Notes under the pieces: model-generated
Databases searched by the model: none
Told to the model about the DNA's origin: nothing
What the model saw: the letters and a program-made list of their open reading frames with translations, nothing else
Shown here: piece by piece, positions 24,793-36,943 of the stretch
Layout of the letters: the number at the start of each line of letters is the position of its first letter
Numbering within the stretch: position 1 is the stretch's first letter
NCBI RefSeq assembly: GCF_012273895.1
Contig: NC_052105.1
Location: forward strand, 4,502,716 to 4,566,715
DNA length: 64,000 nucleotides
Direction of reading: 5' to 3'
Source of the DNA: Zerene cesonia
Taxonomy: Eukaryota; Arthropoda; Insecta; Lepidoptera; Pieridae
Made by a program: the position numbers and the translations under genes

Positions 24793-26423
24793 ATGCAGGT
24801 AAGGTTTGAATTATTGTAATGGTATAATTTTGTTATTTTGTAATAATTGTCTTTAACTACATACCTGTCTAGGATTATACCTATTCCAGGACGTGCCTAT
24901 TTAAATTATTACTTAACAGTGAAATAATCAATATCGTAAGAAATGTTACGATTGAATTTTAATGGTAATAAATATTGTAACAGAATTTAATGAAAGGATT
25001 CTTTTATTATTTTAATATAATTGAACGTATATTCTTAGAGTATATTATTGAACAATATGTATCCCAGTATCTACAGTTTCATTATTTTTATTAAATCTAA
25101 AATGTTTTCGTAAACGCAAAAGTGTATATTTTTTGTTAACCCATTGACATTCAGAAGTTTGGCTGCAAGTGCTTATTGAATGAACTGTCAAGGCAGACAA
25201 CTTTTATAATTAATTATGAATCAAACACCTTCCGTATCCAACATATATCCATAAAGTATAATATGCACATAGTCCTTATTAAGTAACAGTGGATGTTTCC
25301 TTTTTGATTAATAATACTTACAATAAATTTATTAGACATTAATAAATCTCAACAAAAATTTACAGCTGTAACTATTTGTTTAAATAATATTTTCTTACAG
25401 CCAGCCCCGGTCATGGTATTAGTATGGTTGACGTAACTTAAAAAATATCCCATGATACTCAGTAAAGATGTAGCTTTTTTATTTGTGAAAGTTTTTTTTT
25501 TTTAAACGAGAGCTAGAATACAGATAATACTTTACCACCGATCGCCTTACATTGCATGCAACTATATTAAATAATCAGTTTTCATATCTTACTAATATTA
25601 TAAAGGCGAAAGTTTTTTAAGTATGGATGGACGTATGTGACCCTTTCACGCAAAAACTATTGAATGGATTTTAATGAAACTTCACAACAATATAATAATA
25701 TAGCTTATAATTTAGAATGTGAAATAAGCTTTTCCAAATATCAACCCTTGAAGTGTTTAAAAATGGGATGAAATGTATGAAAGCTATGTGATGGCTAAAC
25801 GAAGGCCGCGGGCACAGTTATATAAAATTAATAGCAATGTAAACGTTATTATTTCAGATATATTCTCTCTTATTTATGGTGGGATGCGCCGGAGTGGTGT
25901 TAGGCGCAGCGCAAATGTCCGACGGACAATTAGAACGGACGTTGGCTGATAGAACTACCATGCAAAGACACATTAGATGTGCTCTTTCAGAGGGACCCTG
26001 TGATTCTGTTGGAGTAAGACTTCGAAGTACGGAAATACAGCTCTAAATTGTAATTTATGGAGAATCATGTAATGATGCTTTTACACATTCGTGCGAAAAG
26101 CGTGGCAAATAATGAACACGCATATGTAAACACTGCACTCGCTATTTGTCTTGAGATTAGTTTTATGTATCTTTGTAACTGTCTAATTCAAAAGACGCTA
26201 ATGACAATAATTATTGTTCAATAAAATAGATTAACTCTTGATTGAATAACATTCAACATGATTTGAATAACAACATTTACTTTCAGCATTAGCGCCGTTA
26301 GTGTTGCGAGGAGCCTGTCCGCAATGCTCGGCACAAGAAACACGGCAAATTCGTCGAACTCTCGCATTTGTTCAAAGGAACTACCCGTGGGAATGGGCCA
26401 AAATTGTACGCCAGTATGGTTGA
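24793..26423 (+). CDS. Chemosensory protein (OS-D/CSP family), copy 1
   Basis: Three exons, 24793-24798, 25858-26026 and 26287-26423, join in frame to 103 residues. The first exon codes only Met-Gln before a GTAAGG donor, and the second intron falls one base after an Arg codon, the usual CSP intron position. A signal peptide (MQIYSLLFMVGCAGVVLGA) precedes a small all-helical carrier with Cys43, Cys50, Cys69 and Cys72 in the diagnostic C-x6-C-x18-C-x2-C spacing. The conserved LAPLVLRGACPQC is present and the protein ends EWAKIVRQYG. CSPs are secreted and bind small hydrophobic ligands in sensilla lymph, haemolymph or cuticle. Here the usual cysteine region reads RCALSEGPC. A related copy lies downstream in the same orientation. 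Confidence 0.9.
25587..25828 (+). repeat. Interspersed repeat in CSP copy 1 intron 1
   Basis: Begins CTTACTAATATTATAAAGGC and ends near AACGAAGGCCGCGGGCACAG, the plus-oriented form of the CTAG-type tail repeats. It lies about 30 bases before the exon 2 acceptor. Confidence 0.55.
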
Positions 26424-26914
26424 GACAATATTTCATTCTGCATCTAAACGGTCCACAAAGTACCACCTATTCTTATTCTATTTGTAATGCATTATTTATA
26501 TATTTTGTTAATACTAAAGATCTAAATTAATTAAAACGCATTTTATTTTTCAAGAAAATGAAGCTTAGCGGCTAGTGCGCGTTTTTTTTTAATTGGGATT
26601 TCTTTTTTAAACTTTTTTTAAAATAACCATCTAACTCGAACAATGTCCTAAGCTTTACATGTTCGTAATGAAGATAATTTAATGTACCTAATTAATTAAT
26701 ATTTTGGTTGTTATTAACCCATTTACATTATGTTTGTAAGCGATTTAACATTTATGTAAACATAAGCAACCGTATTATGTTTATGTTTACGCACATTTAC
26801 TATGATCATGCGTGAACTATTTAAGTCTTTGATTTATTCTATAATTTATGGTTCGTAGATATTTATATTATTATGTAGCTAGTTAAGTACTTATATCTGT
26901 ATCATATCATATCA

Positions 26915-27187
26915 TTAGTGCTTTCCAAGAATGGTTTTGAAGTCATGTTCCAAATCCGAATAAAATGAGTAACATGCGAAAAGATTTTTATTTTGTAACA
27001 TCGCGTAGCGCGACGTTCGGTTTCCAAGTTCTCTGTAGAGGGGAGCTGTTAAGTAAGAGGTTACGGCATCAGCTGCCCCGGCATTCTCTCTCGAAACATA
27101 CGCTAGCATAAACACACCACTGGTTCGCAAATGAACAGTGTAGCATTTAGTTATTATAGATAGATCCGGGTCCAAACGATAATCCAA
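26915..27187 (-). CDS. Possible unassigned coding exon
   Basis: A 90-codon minus-strand open frame from an ATG at 27187 to a stop, ending YSDLEHDFKTILGKH. The frame stays open upstream to about 27254, where ACTAG could be a splice acceptor, giving about 22 more residues including FPLDYRLDPDLS. Composition (GAADAVTSYLTAPLYREL) looks protein-like rather than random AT-rich translation. No domain is recognised and no upstream exon with a matching donor was found. Confidence 0.3.
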   Translation of the reverse strand: MDYRLDPDLSIITKCYTVHLRTSGVFMLAYVSRENAGAADAVTSYLTAPLYRELGNRTSRYAMLQNKNLFACYSFYSDLEHDFKTILGKH

Positions 27188-28127
27188 AGGAAAGTAAAAT
27201 TGACTAGTGGTTGCCGTAACACAGAATGCAGGTAAGACTTGTATACCTAGTAATTATTTCCGAAACAATTTTTCCTTCGCTGCCCTTTCCAGTTTAAGGT
27301 ATTGGCGAATTTATTAAGGGCATTAAGATGATTTTATAGAGATATAAAATAAACGATTTTTTTATTTGTTTGCTTTCATTAAACGAAAACAATTCTATTG
27401 CACTATTGCGACATGAATCGTCACGAATGACTGCTAGGGGAAAGTATACTAGAACATTAATTGTATTTTTGCCAATGGTTAATATCAAATTCTATACGCA
27501 TAAGATCTTTAGCAATTACATTGGAACTGCGGCATTTAATTCTACGCAGTAAGTTTTGCATGGTGCAGATACACAAAAATCCTTTAAATTATTGTATTGG
27601 TTTCTGATTCTTCAATAAAGACAGCGTATATTATTAGGTTTACTTTACCCTTTTATAATGCTCAGACGTCAACATATAACTTATAAAATGTAAAAAGATT
27701 TAAATAATATAAATTAGCATCGCGTAAAGGTAAAAACCTGTAACCTCAATTTCCCAATATAAACCAAGTAAGTAACTATTGCATTGGGGTTTTCCCGAAC
27801 GCCCGTTCCTGATTACAAAAAGCTGACTCAATTCCTTGTTCCAGTTGAGGGTAACTTTCACATTAATGATTGTTAAATATACAACATTGAAATTTATAAA
27901 GCCTATTTAAGTCAATGGCCTGGATTCAAAAACTTATTTTGATGGTTTCCTCTATATGATTAGTTACTACCTAATAAGTGACAACTTTATTTAGTTTAAT
28001 TCTAATGAAACAAGAACGAAACTGATGTATCTTATCCGAGCCTTAAATTACATCATTAATTTAAACATTGTATAATGTTTAGAAGCTTATACTGATTATG
28101 CAATATGCTAGATAAATCTATTCTAGT

Positions 28128-28215
28128 GTAATAATGTAAAGCTGAAGAGTTTGTTTGTTTAATTGCACGCGCTAATCTCAGGAACTACTGGACCGATTTA
28201 AAAAATTCTGTTATT
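28128..28215 (+). repeat. Truncated Helitron-like repeat
   Basis: Carries AAAGCTGAAGAGTTTGTTTG and CTCAGGAACTACTGGACCGA, then stops. This is the left part of the 6325-6494 unit in the opposite orientation. Confidence 0.5.
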
Positions 28216-29732
28216 TTAAATTCTATTATTACCTCTAGAAATAAATATTACTTGTTGAAACTGTATTGTTTTGGATTTTTTTTATTAAATAATCCTATGG
28301 CATTTTAAGATTTATGGATAAAAAATACCTATATTTCAATGAAAACCGTCCTACCGTATAGAATCAGTTTTCTATTCTTACGTAAAAGTTTAAGTAACCC
28401 AATTGAATTACTCAACACCACTGTTGACATCATATAACATTTTTAAATATAATAATAAAAAAATCTGGTAAATTGTTATGAAACAGAACATTTCAATATT
28501 CGTGTCTTGATCAGCCCCGCGTAAATAAAAGTCGCATAACGGACCGATAGTGTAAGCTACAAAGCAAAGAATAATTAGGTAATTGTTAATCGGTTTTAAT
28601 AGCTTTTTTGCCCATTGACTACAAATAAACTACATTATCCGATATGTCTTTTTGGAAGATTGAAATTGAAAGATAGAATATAAAAACGACATCTTAATTA
28701 AAACAATAATTCGCTACCATAGAGTCAAAAGCATACAACACACATGTTATAATATTTTGAACACAGGATGTAGAGGAAATAACATCACATTTATAAAAAA
28801 CATCTTTGAAGGTAAATATGGAAAAGGAGCTGTTTTTATTTTATTAAAAGACACATAAGAAGCGAAGGTCAAACGTGGTCATACGCAATATTGACTCACT
28901 ATGTTGAGCGATTTGCGGTAGACCACCGATTTTACCCGTTAAGTTTTTAAAGCTTAAATGGACATTGTTCAGACACCATCTAGAAAATCATCAATATACA
29001 TGATCGAATGGTTCAATTTTAATAAAAGACTTTATGGTAGTGAAGACCCAAGATCATATCTCAAATCGTCATAAATTGATCGTCGAAATGGCAATAGTAT
29101 CCGTCAATAAGTAAAACTTATTGCATGTAAATAAAAAAATATAAATAGCATCGTAGCTACAGACATTTCATTGACAAATTTTTTATTATTGACATCGAAG
29201 TAAAATTTTCGATACGTCTAAATTAAAAAGGTATATTATTACATGAACGTTTTGAACAAAACTTGATTATTATATACTACCCACATCTAAATATTTATAG
29301 GCCTTCACAACTTACCGTCTAAACTGTAAAGTTTATAAAGCGGAAGCAATACTGTGGCGGAAAGATGAGTTGTAGTTCGTACAAATGAGGCTAATCTTTC
29401 TTTTGTTCTGATTAGTTCTATGTGACATAAATGTGATACAGAAATGTTAATTGATTAGCAGATTGATATAAGCACCTACTTTTTAAATAAAATTAAAATT
29501 ATTTTTATATAAATTCTAAAACCAAATATATTTGTGCCTGATTTCTCTTAAAAGACTATACCGACAAAAAGCTATTTGATTACAGGGTCGTTTGACGAAA
29601 TCGAATGACAAAAATAAGCTATTTTTCGGTACATTTTCTGGTAAAATAAAACTATACCAAACGAAGCTAATAGTTGTTAATTTTAAATACAAATTGCATA
29701 CAATATTAAATACAATCTGTATGTATGTATAC

Positions 29733-30978
29733 GTATGTGGTAGTCGAGCACGCTTCGACACAAATTGGGCCTGCTCGCACCGGAGAAATAGTTTCGTTCA
29801 ATGAGTGGGGGAGCCGGAGGCCCATATCCTCTTCCTTACCCTTCCCAGTCCTTTCCTTTATTCCTCTCTTCAAGCCTTTNNNNNNNNNNNNNNNNNNNNN
29901 NNNNNNNNNNNNNNNNNNNNNNNNNNNNNNNNNNNNNNNNNNNNNNNNNNNNNNNNNNNNNNNNNNNNNNNNNNNNNNNNNNNNNNNNNNNNNNNNNNNN
30001 NNNNNNNNNNNNNNNNNNNNNNNNNNNNNNNNNNNNNNNNNNNNNNNNNNNNNNNNNNNNNNNNNNNNNNNNNNNNNNNNNNNNNNNNNNNNNNNNNNNN
30101 NNNNNNNNNNNNNNNNNNNNNNNNNNNNNNNNNNNNNNNNNNNNNNNNNNNNNNNNNNNNNNNNNNNNNNNNNNNNNNNNNNNNNNNNNNNNNNNNNNNN
30201 NNNNNNNNNNNNNNNNNNNNNNNNNNNNNNNNNNNNNNNNNNNNNNNNNNNNNNNNNNNNNNNNNNNNNNNNNNNNNNNNNNNNNNNNNNNNNNNNNNNN
30301 NNNNNNNNNNNNNNNNNNNNNNNNNNNNNNNNNNNNNNNNNNNNNNNNNNNNNNNNNNNNNNNNNNNNNNNNNNNNNNNNNNNNNNNNNNNNNNNNNNNN
30401 NNNNNNNNNNNNNNNNNNNNNNNNNNNNNNNNNNNNNNNNNNNNNNNNNNNNNNNNNNNNNNNNNNNNNNNNNNNNNNNNNNNNNNNNNNNNNNNNNNNN
30501 NNNNNNNNNNNNNNNNNNNNNNNNNNNNNNNNNNNNNNNNNNNNNNNNNNNNNNNNNNNNNNNNNNNNNNNNNNNNNNNNNNNNNNNNNNNNNNNNNNNN
30601 NNNNNNNNNNNNNNNNNNNNNNNNNNNNNNNNNNNNNNNNNNNNNNNNNNNNNNNNNNNNNNNNNNNNNNNNNNNNNNNNNNNNNNNNNNNNNNNNNNNN
30701 NNNNNNNNNNNNNNNNNNNNNNNNNNNNNNNNNNNNNNNNNNNNNNNNNNNNNNNNNNNNNNNNNNNNNNNNNNNNNNNNNNNNNNNNNNNNNNNNNNNN
30801 NNNNNNNNNNNNNNNNNNNNNNNNNNNNNNNNNNNNNNNNNNNNNNNNNNNNNNNNNNNNNNNNNNNNNNNNNNNNNNNTCAATCGATCTTACACCTCTC
30901 AAATGTTCATGGGTGGTGGTAGCGCCTTACCATCAGGCGACTCACCAGCTCCATTGCCGACTATGACATAAAAAAAAA
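29733..30978 (+). repeat. SINE-like repeat copy 2, interrupted by the gap
   Basis: The head (29733-29879) matches copy 1 from GTATGTGGTAG to TCTTCAAGCC. The tail (30880-30978) matches copy 1 from TCAATCGATCTTA to TGCCGACTATGACATAAAAA. Only about 25 bases of the copy 1 element are absent between these blocks, so the 1000-N gap seems to sit inside one repeat copy. Confidence 0.65.
29880..30879. other. Assembly gap (1000 N) inside a repeat
   Basis: Exactly 1000 N, flanked by the two halves of a SINE-like element. The true missing length may be tens of bases, or may include more repeat copies. Confidence 0.99.
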
Positions 30979-31529
30979 TACCTACCTTCTACATAAAATT
31001 TTGGCTTGAAATGTTGATGTTTCATGTCGTAAAAACGATTACCCACCTTTTCACACAAAATAGACATCCATTCAGGATAATTTTTCTGCTTCTATTTCTA
31101 GCCCGTACATTTACCTATTAGCTAGTCATGAAAGAAGCATATTAGAAGTATAATGTAATACGAGATATATTATTTTTAACGCGCTTTATAAGCTTCGCCT
31201 TTATGTTTGCACGTTTATATATTTTACCCCCTTAGACTTGATTTGATCCACTTGATCCACTTTAAAACAGATAGATTTAATTCAAACTACATGCCCTTAT
31301 CATGGTTCGATTACCATGAAATAATTTAATAGGTTTATCTTATTAACCTGATAAGACTCACCAGGATATAGAAATGTCCTTACGTATACTCTTTATAAGA
31401 GTAAATAAGGCAATTTAATTGATTCTGTCATTAAAGCGGGTTTTTTAAGTTTTTCAAACTATAGTTATTATTCGGTTAATTCTATGATATTTCCAAAATA
31501 ATAATATAAGCAGAAAGTTTCCTGTTTCG

Positions 31530-31748
31530 TTAAAATTCTTTTAAATCGACAATGGAGGCTGTCAATTTGTGGCGTATTTCGTTCTTAAAAAGTTCATTAT
31601 CCTGTAAATCCCGACCCAAGAATAATATGTATTGCGATAAGACATGCTTCACACAACAATAAACTGGTTTTAGTACAAAAAGCTCCACAACCGCGCTTCG
31701 GACTTCATACAAAAAGCAAAAGAATTTAAAATAACTCTTCGAATACAC
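31530..31748 (-). CDS. Possible unassigned coding exon
   Basis: A 72-codon minus-strand open frame ending with RHKLTASIVDLKEF before the stop. A pyrimidine-rich stretch (TTCTTTTGCTTTTTGTATGAAG) precedes a possible acceptor near 31703, so the coding part could be about 50 residues. No family is recognised and no partner exon was found. Confidence 0.22.
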   Translation of the reverse strand: MYSKSYFKFFCFLYEVRSAVVELFVLKPVYCCVKHVLSQYILFLGRDLQDNELFKNEIRHKLTASIVDLKEF

Positions 31749-32562
31749 GTGTTGTAAAGCTTATTGTTTTCGTTTTACTTTATGGCTTTTTGTTTTAACT
31801 CATATCTTTTCTTTTCTAGTAACGGATAATGAATGGGATTTATCATTATTTTATAAATATTTTTTGATGTCCATGGCAATAAAGTTTAGTACTTAGTATT
31901 TTGTATTAGCAAAAAAATAATGATCATTGTTTTCGCTATTCACACTATTGTCTTGATATGTATGTAGGGCAAGGTGTTACGTTGGTGGAAAATAATTTTC
32001 TAATTGACAACAATGGCCTATCTAACAAGTGATATCAAGCAATAGGTGCAAGCTTGGAAAGAATATCATACACGCAAATTGCTTGGAGTTTTTGTAACTT
32101 TTTATTTCTTATATTATTTCGTTTGGCCCGACCTAGCTAGATCTCTTGCCTGGTTGCTAATATTATATGATGTGCCAGTTCTTATAGTAGCGTAAGGCAC
32201 AACGATTACTCAATCATTTAATTTCTGAGCACGTACGTGTGCGTGTTGATGGTGTCTTGATTCATGGACAAATTCGATGTCTACGGACTTCGACTTTGAC
32301 TGACACGGATTATGTCGCGTTAAAGATAACTAAAGGCATATCCTCCTTCTATTTAGCACCTACTTCCTATGCAGTTAAATTCCGTAATTATGTGAGCCTT
32401 TTAAGAAAGGCAACAATATTCACAATACTATTCTATGTTAAATCAAATATATCAGGAGCTCGAAGTAGAATGTTGGTTCTTTAAATAATTTTGTATCAAT
32501 TGTTTTTTTTTATTGATTTTTGGTTTTGCCGACAATAATAAAACTGTTTTTTTTTTCAATTA

Positions 32563-32783
32563 CTAGCTATCTGCCCGCGGCTATGCCCGCGTAGTCGCAG
32601 GAAACTTAGACCCGGGGTTTTTCTCGCATGTTCCCGTTCCCGTGGGATTTCCGGGATAAAAACTATCCTATGTCCGTCTCCTGGGTCCAAGCTACCTCTG
32701 CACAAATTTTCATCCAAATTGGTTAATCCGTTCTTCAGTTATAAATAGTGTAACTAACACCATTTTCTTTTATATATATAGAT
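32563..32783 (-). repeat. Interspersed tail-type repeat before CSP copy 2
   Basis: Starts CTAGCTATCTGCCCGCGGCT, with TTCCGGGATAAAAACTATCC and CATCCAAATTGGTTAATCCG, and ends in a short TATATA run. Typical dispersed lepidopteran repeat, no ORF. Confidence 0.55.
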
Positions 32784-32872
32784 TACCTTTTATTTACCTT
32801 CATATTGTAAGTGCCTACCTAATTAGCTATAGTTTTATTATCCTGTAATTAAAGAACGCGCATTTTTTTCAG

Positions 32873-33905
32873 ATCTCACATGTATTAGTACTATGTGCAA
32901 TGGCAGCTGTCTGCGTAGCTGAAACACAGAGGCCTCAAGTATCAGACACCGCTCTCGAAGATGCTCTCAATGACAAACGGTTTATCCAAAGACAACTTAA
33001 ATGTGCCCTTGGAGAAGCACCCTGTGATCCCATTGGCAAGAGACTTAAAAGTAAGTATAACGTATTATAATATGGTGTCTGTGGAATAACTTAATTTTTA
33101 TTTTTCATGTGTTCTCATATATGCTTTTGCAGAATTCAATAAATAGTGTTAATAGGGACTTAGACAAATTTGAGAGTCATACTTTAGATTTGAAATGGAC
33201 AAATCTGAAAATCACAATTTTTTTTTGACATTATATTATAGCAGGTTTAGAACAAGTATTTCTGGGCAAATAAATAATTGCTTTTTAATTTAACTTTGAT
33301 GAACCTGCAAATAAACTGAGTAATTTAGCTAGCGTAAGCTAAACTATGATATGATAGTTAATCTCAATATCTCAATTCTTACTAATGTTATAAATGCGTA
33401 AGTGTACTTGTTTGTTTGTATGTACTTATAGATAATAATTATATGAGAATAACGGATGCAAGATACCACACCTGTATGTCTGTAGGTACGCTTCTTTTTC
33501 TTTCGTCGTAACTGAGCCATTATATTATAGTGTAACTGTTATGTCTGGACATAGCTGTCTGCATACATTAATTTCCTTCGACCATGCAGACGAAGCTGCG
33601 GGCAACAGATAGTAAGCTATTAAACGTCATGAAATCTGCTTTTAATTTTTTACTACTCATTATAAACAAAATGTCTGTAAAATTTCATCTTTATATCACG
33701 TCTAGTAGTTTTAAAAACTTCGTAAGGATCATATTTGTCGTTAATTTTTATATTCATTTTTATAGCATTGGCGCCATTAGTGCTTCGAGGAGCTTGTCCC
33801 CAATGTACACCGCAAGAAACAAAACAAATTCAACGCACTCTGTCGTACGTGCAACGGAACTTCCCTCAGCAATGGGCTAAAATAGTACGCCAATACTCTG
33901 GATAA
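32873..33905 (+). CDS. Chemosensory protein (OS-D/CSP family), copy 2, first exon not found
   Basis: Two exons, 32873-33050 and 33766-33905, join in phase 1 to 105 residues plus stop, lacking only the tiny initiator exon. Exon 2 begins with signal-peptide sequence (ISHVLVLCAMAAVCVAE). The four cysteines follow CSP spacing (KCALGEAPCD, then LAPLVLRGACPQC). The end is PQQWAKIVRQYSG. The intron position matches copy 1 exactly, and both proteins share TLAPLVLRGACPQC, QETxQI, RTL, YVQRN or FVQRN, and WAKIVRQY, so they are tandem duplicates of one CSP lineage. They are probably secreted carriers of small hydrophobic molecules. The missing exon should code about two residues and may lie in 31000-32860 or in the gap. 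Confidence 0.88.
33376..33614 (+). repeat. Interspersed repeat in CSP copy 2 intron 2
   Basis: Begins TTCTTACTAATGTTATAAAT and ends GACGAAGCTGCGGGCAACAG then ATAGTA. This is the plus-oriented form of the tail-type repeat also seen in CSP copy 1 intron 1, though in a different intron. Confidence 0.5.
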
Positions 33906-35375
33906 TTAATGTAAAATATACGTAGAATTTAGGCTTATAAGGCACACATCAATTTATATTTTCCTTCAATTGTATTTATTTACCAGTTTTAGTTAAACAC
34001 GTTTTTTTAATTTTTTGGAAATGTAAGAATAGGATAGAATATTACACGTGAATGTTGAGTAGTTAAATGTCTTTTTTTTTTTAATATAGCCTGTGTTTTA
34101 TTAAAATCTACATGGTATGTAATATGTATATCATAATTGCCATAAAGGAAAAAAAAAATATCATAATGTCAATTTTATAAAAATTATAAGTATATAGTAA
34201 ATACTACTTATTACTTATAATGCCTTTTCACATAAAACAAAACAAACTATGTATTAACAAAGTGCAGGTGTGTACTTATATTTAATTAAATAATATTAAA
34301 TAGATACTCTATTTTTATTTATATTTAGTTTAATAACATAGAAAAATTACTTTAATGAATCATTGTACACAAATCGCGAAATTATATTTGAATCGTATAC
34401 TTTTATTTAATATTAAAATGAAAAAGATAAACCCATATAGTAAATTAAACTTCAATTTGATTTTTGTGAACAAAATGTTTTTCGAATTATGATGTAGATA
34501 ATATTTATGTACATATGTCTAAAATTTAATACCTTCATAAAATAAACAAGTTTTTTTATTAAATCTTAAAAGTATGTTTTTTTTAATGGAACTTATTCAC
34601 TACGTCATAGCGAGCCAGGATTCCCTACCTTAAAATTCCGTGATACAAAAAAAATAAGTTGAAATGGGTACATTAAAGATAGCTAGTCTATACTAGATTC
34701 TAGAGAAAGTTGCGTATATACAAGATTGTTTCAGTTGCTGCAGAGTGCAGGCATACTGTACATTACTTTACTTTATTATTTTAAGTTTCTAAGTAGATAT
34801 CGCGCCACGAAAGAAGACCACTACTCAGGTATGAACTAGGTATATTTGACAGGTCGGCCATATTGTAGAAAAAGGTCACGAGTTGCCCCCTGCCACTTTG
34901 AATTGAACTCTATAGAAAAAACAAGGGCCCTGTTGAAACAAAGGAATACAATGAAGTACAGAAAAAACGTGTGTAGAAATTTACAATTCATACTTCTCGC
35001 AACATTACCATCTGGACTAAATAACTGAAAGAAAAAGCTTAATACTCGTACATTGCTAAGGGTCATTTTGTAAATTTATAAATAATAAAAAAAACACACA
35101 CAACATAGATAATCTTCTGCTAGCTTCAATGGCTAACTAGTTGAATAATTAAATAAATGAACGCTTATGTTACTTGCATATTAAAGATCGCGATATTAAG
35201 GACTTGTCATTCTTAATTTGTTGTTACCAAAATACTTTATATCGATGTGTAGAAATGAAATGTCTATCGACAACTGTCCTATTAAATGAGTAATCTAACA
35301 TTTTTACATTATGATTTTTAAATTCTATGAAATTGAACATTATTTTCGTTTCTAAAAATGTAAAAAAAATACATT

Positions 35376-35456
35376 GAGTTTCGTAAGGATTTGAACTCGC
35401 GTCTTGCTGAATGACACTCCGCGCTTCGTCCACTGAGATACAATAAATGGGCTTGT
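35376..35456 (-). repeat. tRNA-like sequence (tRNA-derived SINE head or tRNA pseudogene)
   Basis: On the minus strand it reads TATCTCAGTGGACGAAGCGC (A-box-like), then after about 25 bases GCGAGTTCAAATCCTTACGA (B-box-like). Spacing fits a tRNA, but the acceptor stem does not pair well, so I do not call a functional tRNA. Confidence 0.45.
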
Positions 35457-35991
35457 GAAATTGGATTGTGAATATAATTATGATCGTCTATATTTTTGAT
35501 ACTCTTGCGTAAAATGAATGACATTCATGGTTAACACAAACAATGAAGCGGTATTTTCTAATCTATTTTCCCTAACACTGAGGGCATTTGAACAGAATAA
35601 TGCTGCCAACATTGAACATTATTTTAGGCGCCGATATCGTGGCGTCTACGAGACTCTTTCCGTAGCTCGCTTTGTATAAATACAATATAAAATAAATATA
35701 AAAGGCTGTTACATGTGATAACAGAAAATTCGTATTAAAATTTAAAATTCAATTTTTCGCCAAACATTGCTAATGAAATAAGTCAAGTATAAGTGTTTGA
35801 AAAATCTTGTTTCAAGTAGCTAAATGCAATAACATTTTTCTAATTAGGCTTCTGAATGATTCAGTCAGTCAGAAACTATCCTAAGAGGCTTAAGATGTAA
35901 TTTATATAAATGGTATGTATAGTCTTTGGTTATTGTTTAACTTAAACTCAAACTCAAACTCAATTTGAAAAATTTTCTTAAACCTTTTCTG

Positions 35992-36262
35992 TTTTTATGT
36001 CATGATCAGCAAAGCAACCGGTGGGTCACCTAAGTGAGGTAAGCGATACCACCACATGAAAATTTGGAGAGGGCTTACTCATCTGCAAATGGATTGCAAA
36101 GAAAAAGAGATAATGAAAAGATAAAGGAAAAAGGAGGGAGGGGGGATAAAAGGAAGGTAACAGAGGATACGGGTTTCCCCATTCAAAATACGAAACACAG
36201 CATTTGCATACTACATTTTGACGACGATCATATGTGAGGGTGTGGTAGCTACTTCGGTAGAA
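35992..36262 (-). repeat. SINE-like repeat copy 3, inverted and diverged
   Basis: Reverse complement of the 8361-8661 element: CTACCACACCCTCACA, then AATGCTGTGTTTCG, a pyrimidine-rich tract, GGTGGTATCGCTTACC, and GATCATGACATAAAAAC at the end. More diverged than copies 1 and 2. Confidence 0.6.
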
Positions 36263-36943
36263 GAGATTCAAATCGTGTTCGACTTCTACGTATTTCATTC
36301 TTTTGATAAGATTTTTTTTTGCTAAATAATTTAGCTCAATTTTTATGTATATATTGTTTACTTTTATTTTAGTTATTCCAAATTACGTTTTATATTATTA
36401 CAAAAAAAAAGTAAAAGCAATAATTTATATTATTAAGTCTAGCAAGCGTAACCGGAGAAAACAACAGTGATGAGTGAGTTATAATTTCACAATGTTGGTA
36501 TATGCTGACGCTGTCCTCATAACTACTTCCGGTTCTAAATTGAGCTTCTGTTTTTATAAATTTTCATTTAATCTCACGAATTTATAAAATATTTAATTTA
36601 TATTATATGCGATAAATATCTTACTATTTTTTCCTGTGACTGAGATGTGTTTTAAATTTAGTAAGAACTTCTGATCAGGGGTACCACACGAAGTTACTCA
36701 TGTAATATTATCGTACGCAGTCGGTGAATTTATTTACAAGTATTATTTTGCAACTTGTATTATAATTGTTAAACCAAATCTTTTGCTCGAATAATTATAT
36801 CGTTGCATTTATAATTCAATATTAAGACGTTATCACATTGTGTTGATCTATTGAAATATTACCTAAAATGACAGCTACTCTCTACTTGATGGAACTGTGA
36901 ACAAAATATGGTCGTGCGTGTCGCTTAAATCCTAAAAGAAAAG

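Larger units (their letters stand above)
26424..32872. other. Repeat-rich interval between the two CSP genes
   Basis: No confident gene. It holds the 1000-N gap, repeats listed separately, and unassigned minus-strand frames (26915-27187 and 31530-31748 listed; 27294-27488 weaker). The first exon of CSP copy 2 should lie here or in the gap, but I could not identify it. Confidence 0.4.
33906..36943. other. Intergenic region, CSP copy 2 to PWWP gene
   Basis: No supported gene. An AATAAA at 34541-34546 may end the CSP copy 2 3' UTR. A tRNA-like element and an inverted SINE-like copy are listed separately. The last few hundred bases should contain the PWWP gene promoter; no TATA box or TGAC array is seen there. 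Confidence 0.4.

Noticed and set aside
33584..33880. 98-codon plus ORF overlapping CSP copy 2 exon 3
   Set aside because: It is in a different frame from the cysteine-bearing CSP exon and starts inside a repeat.
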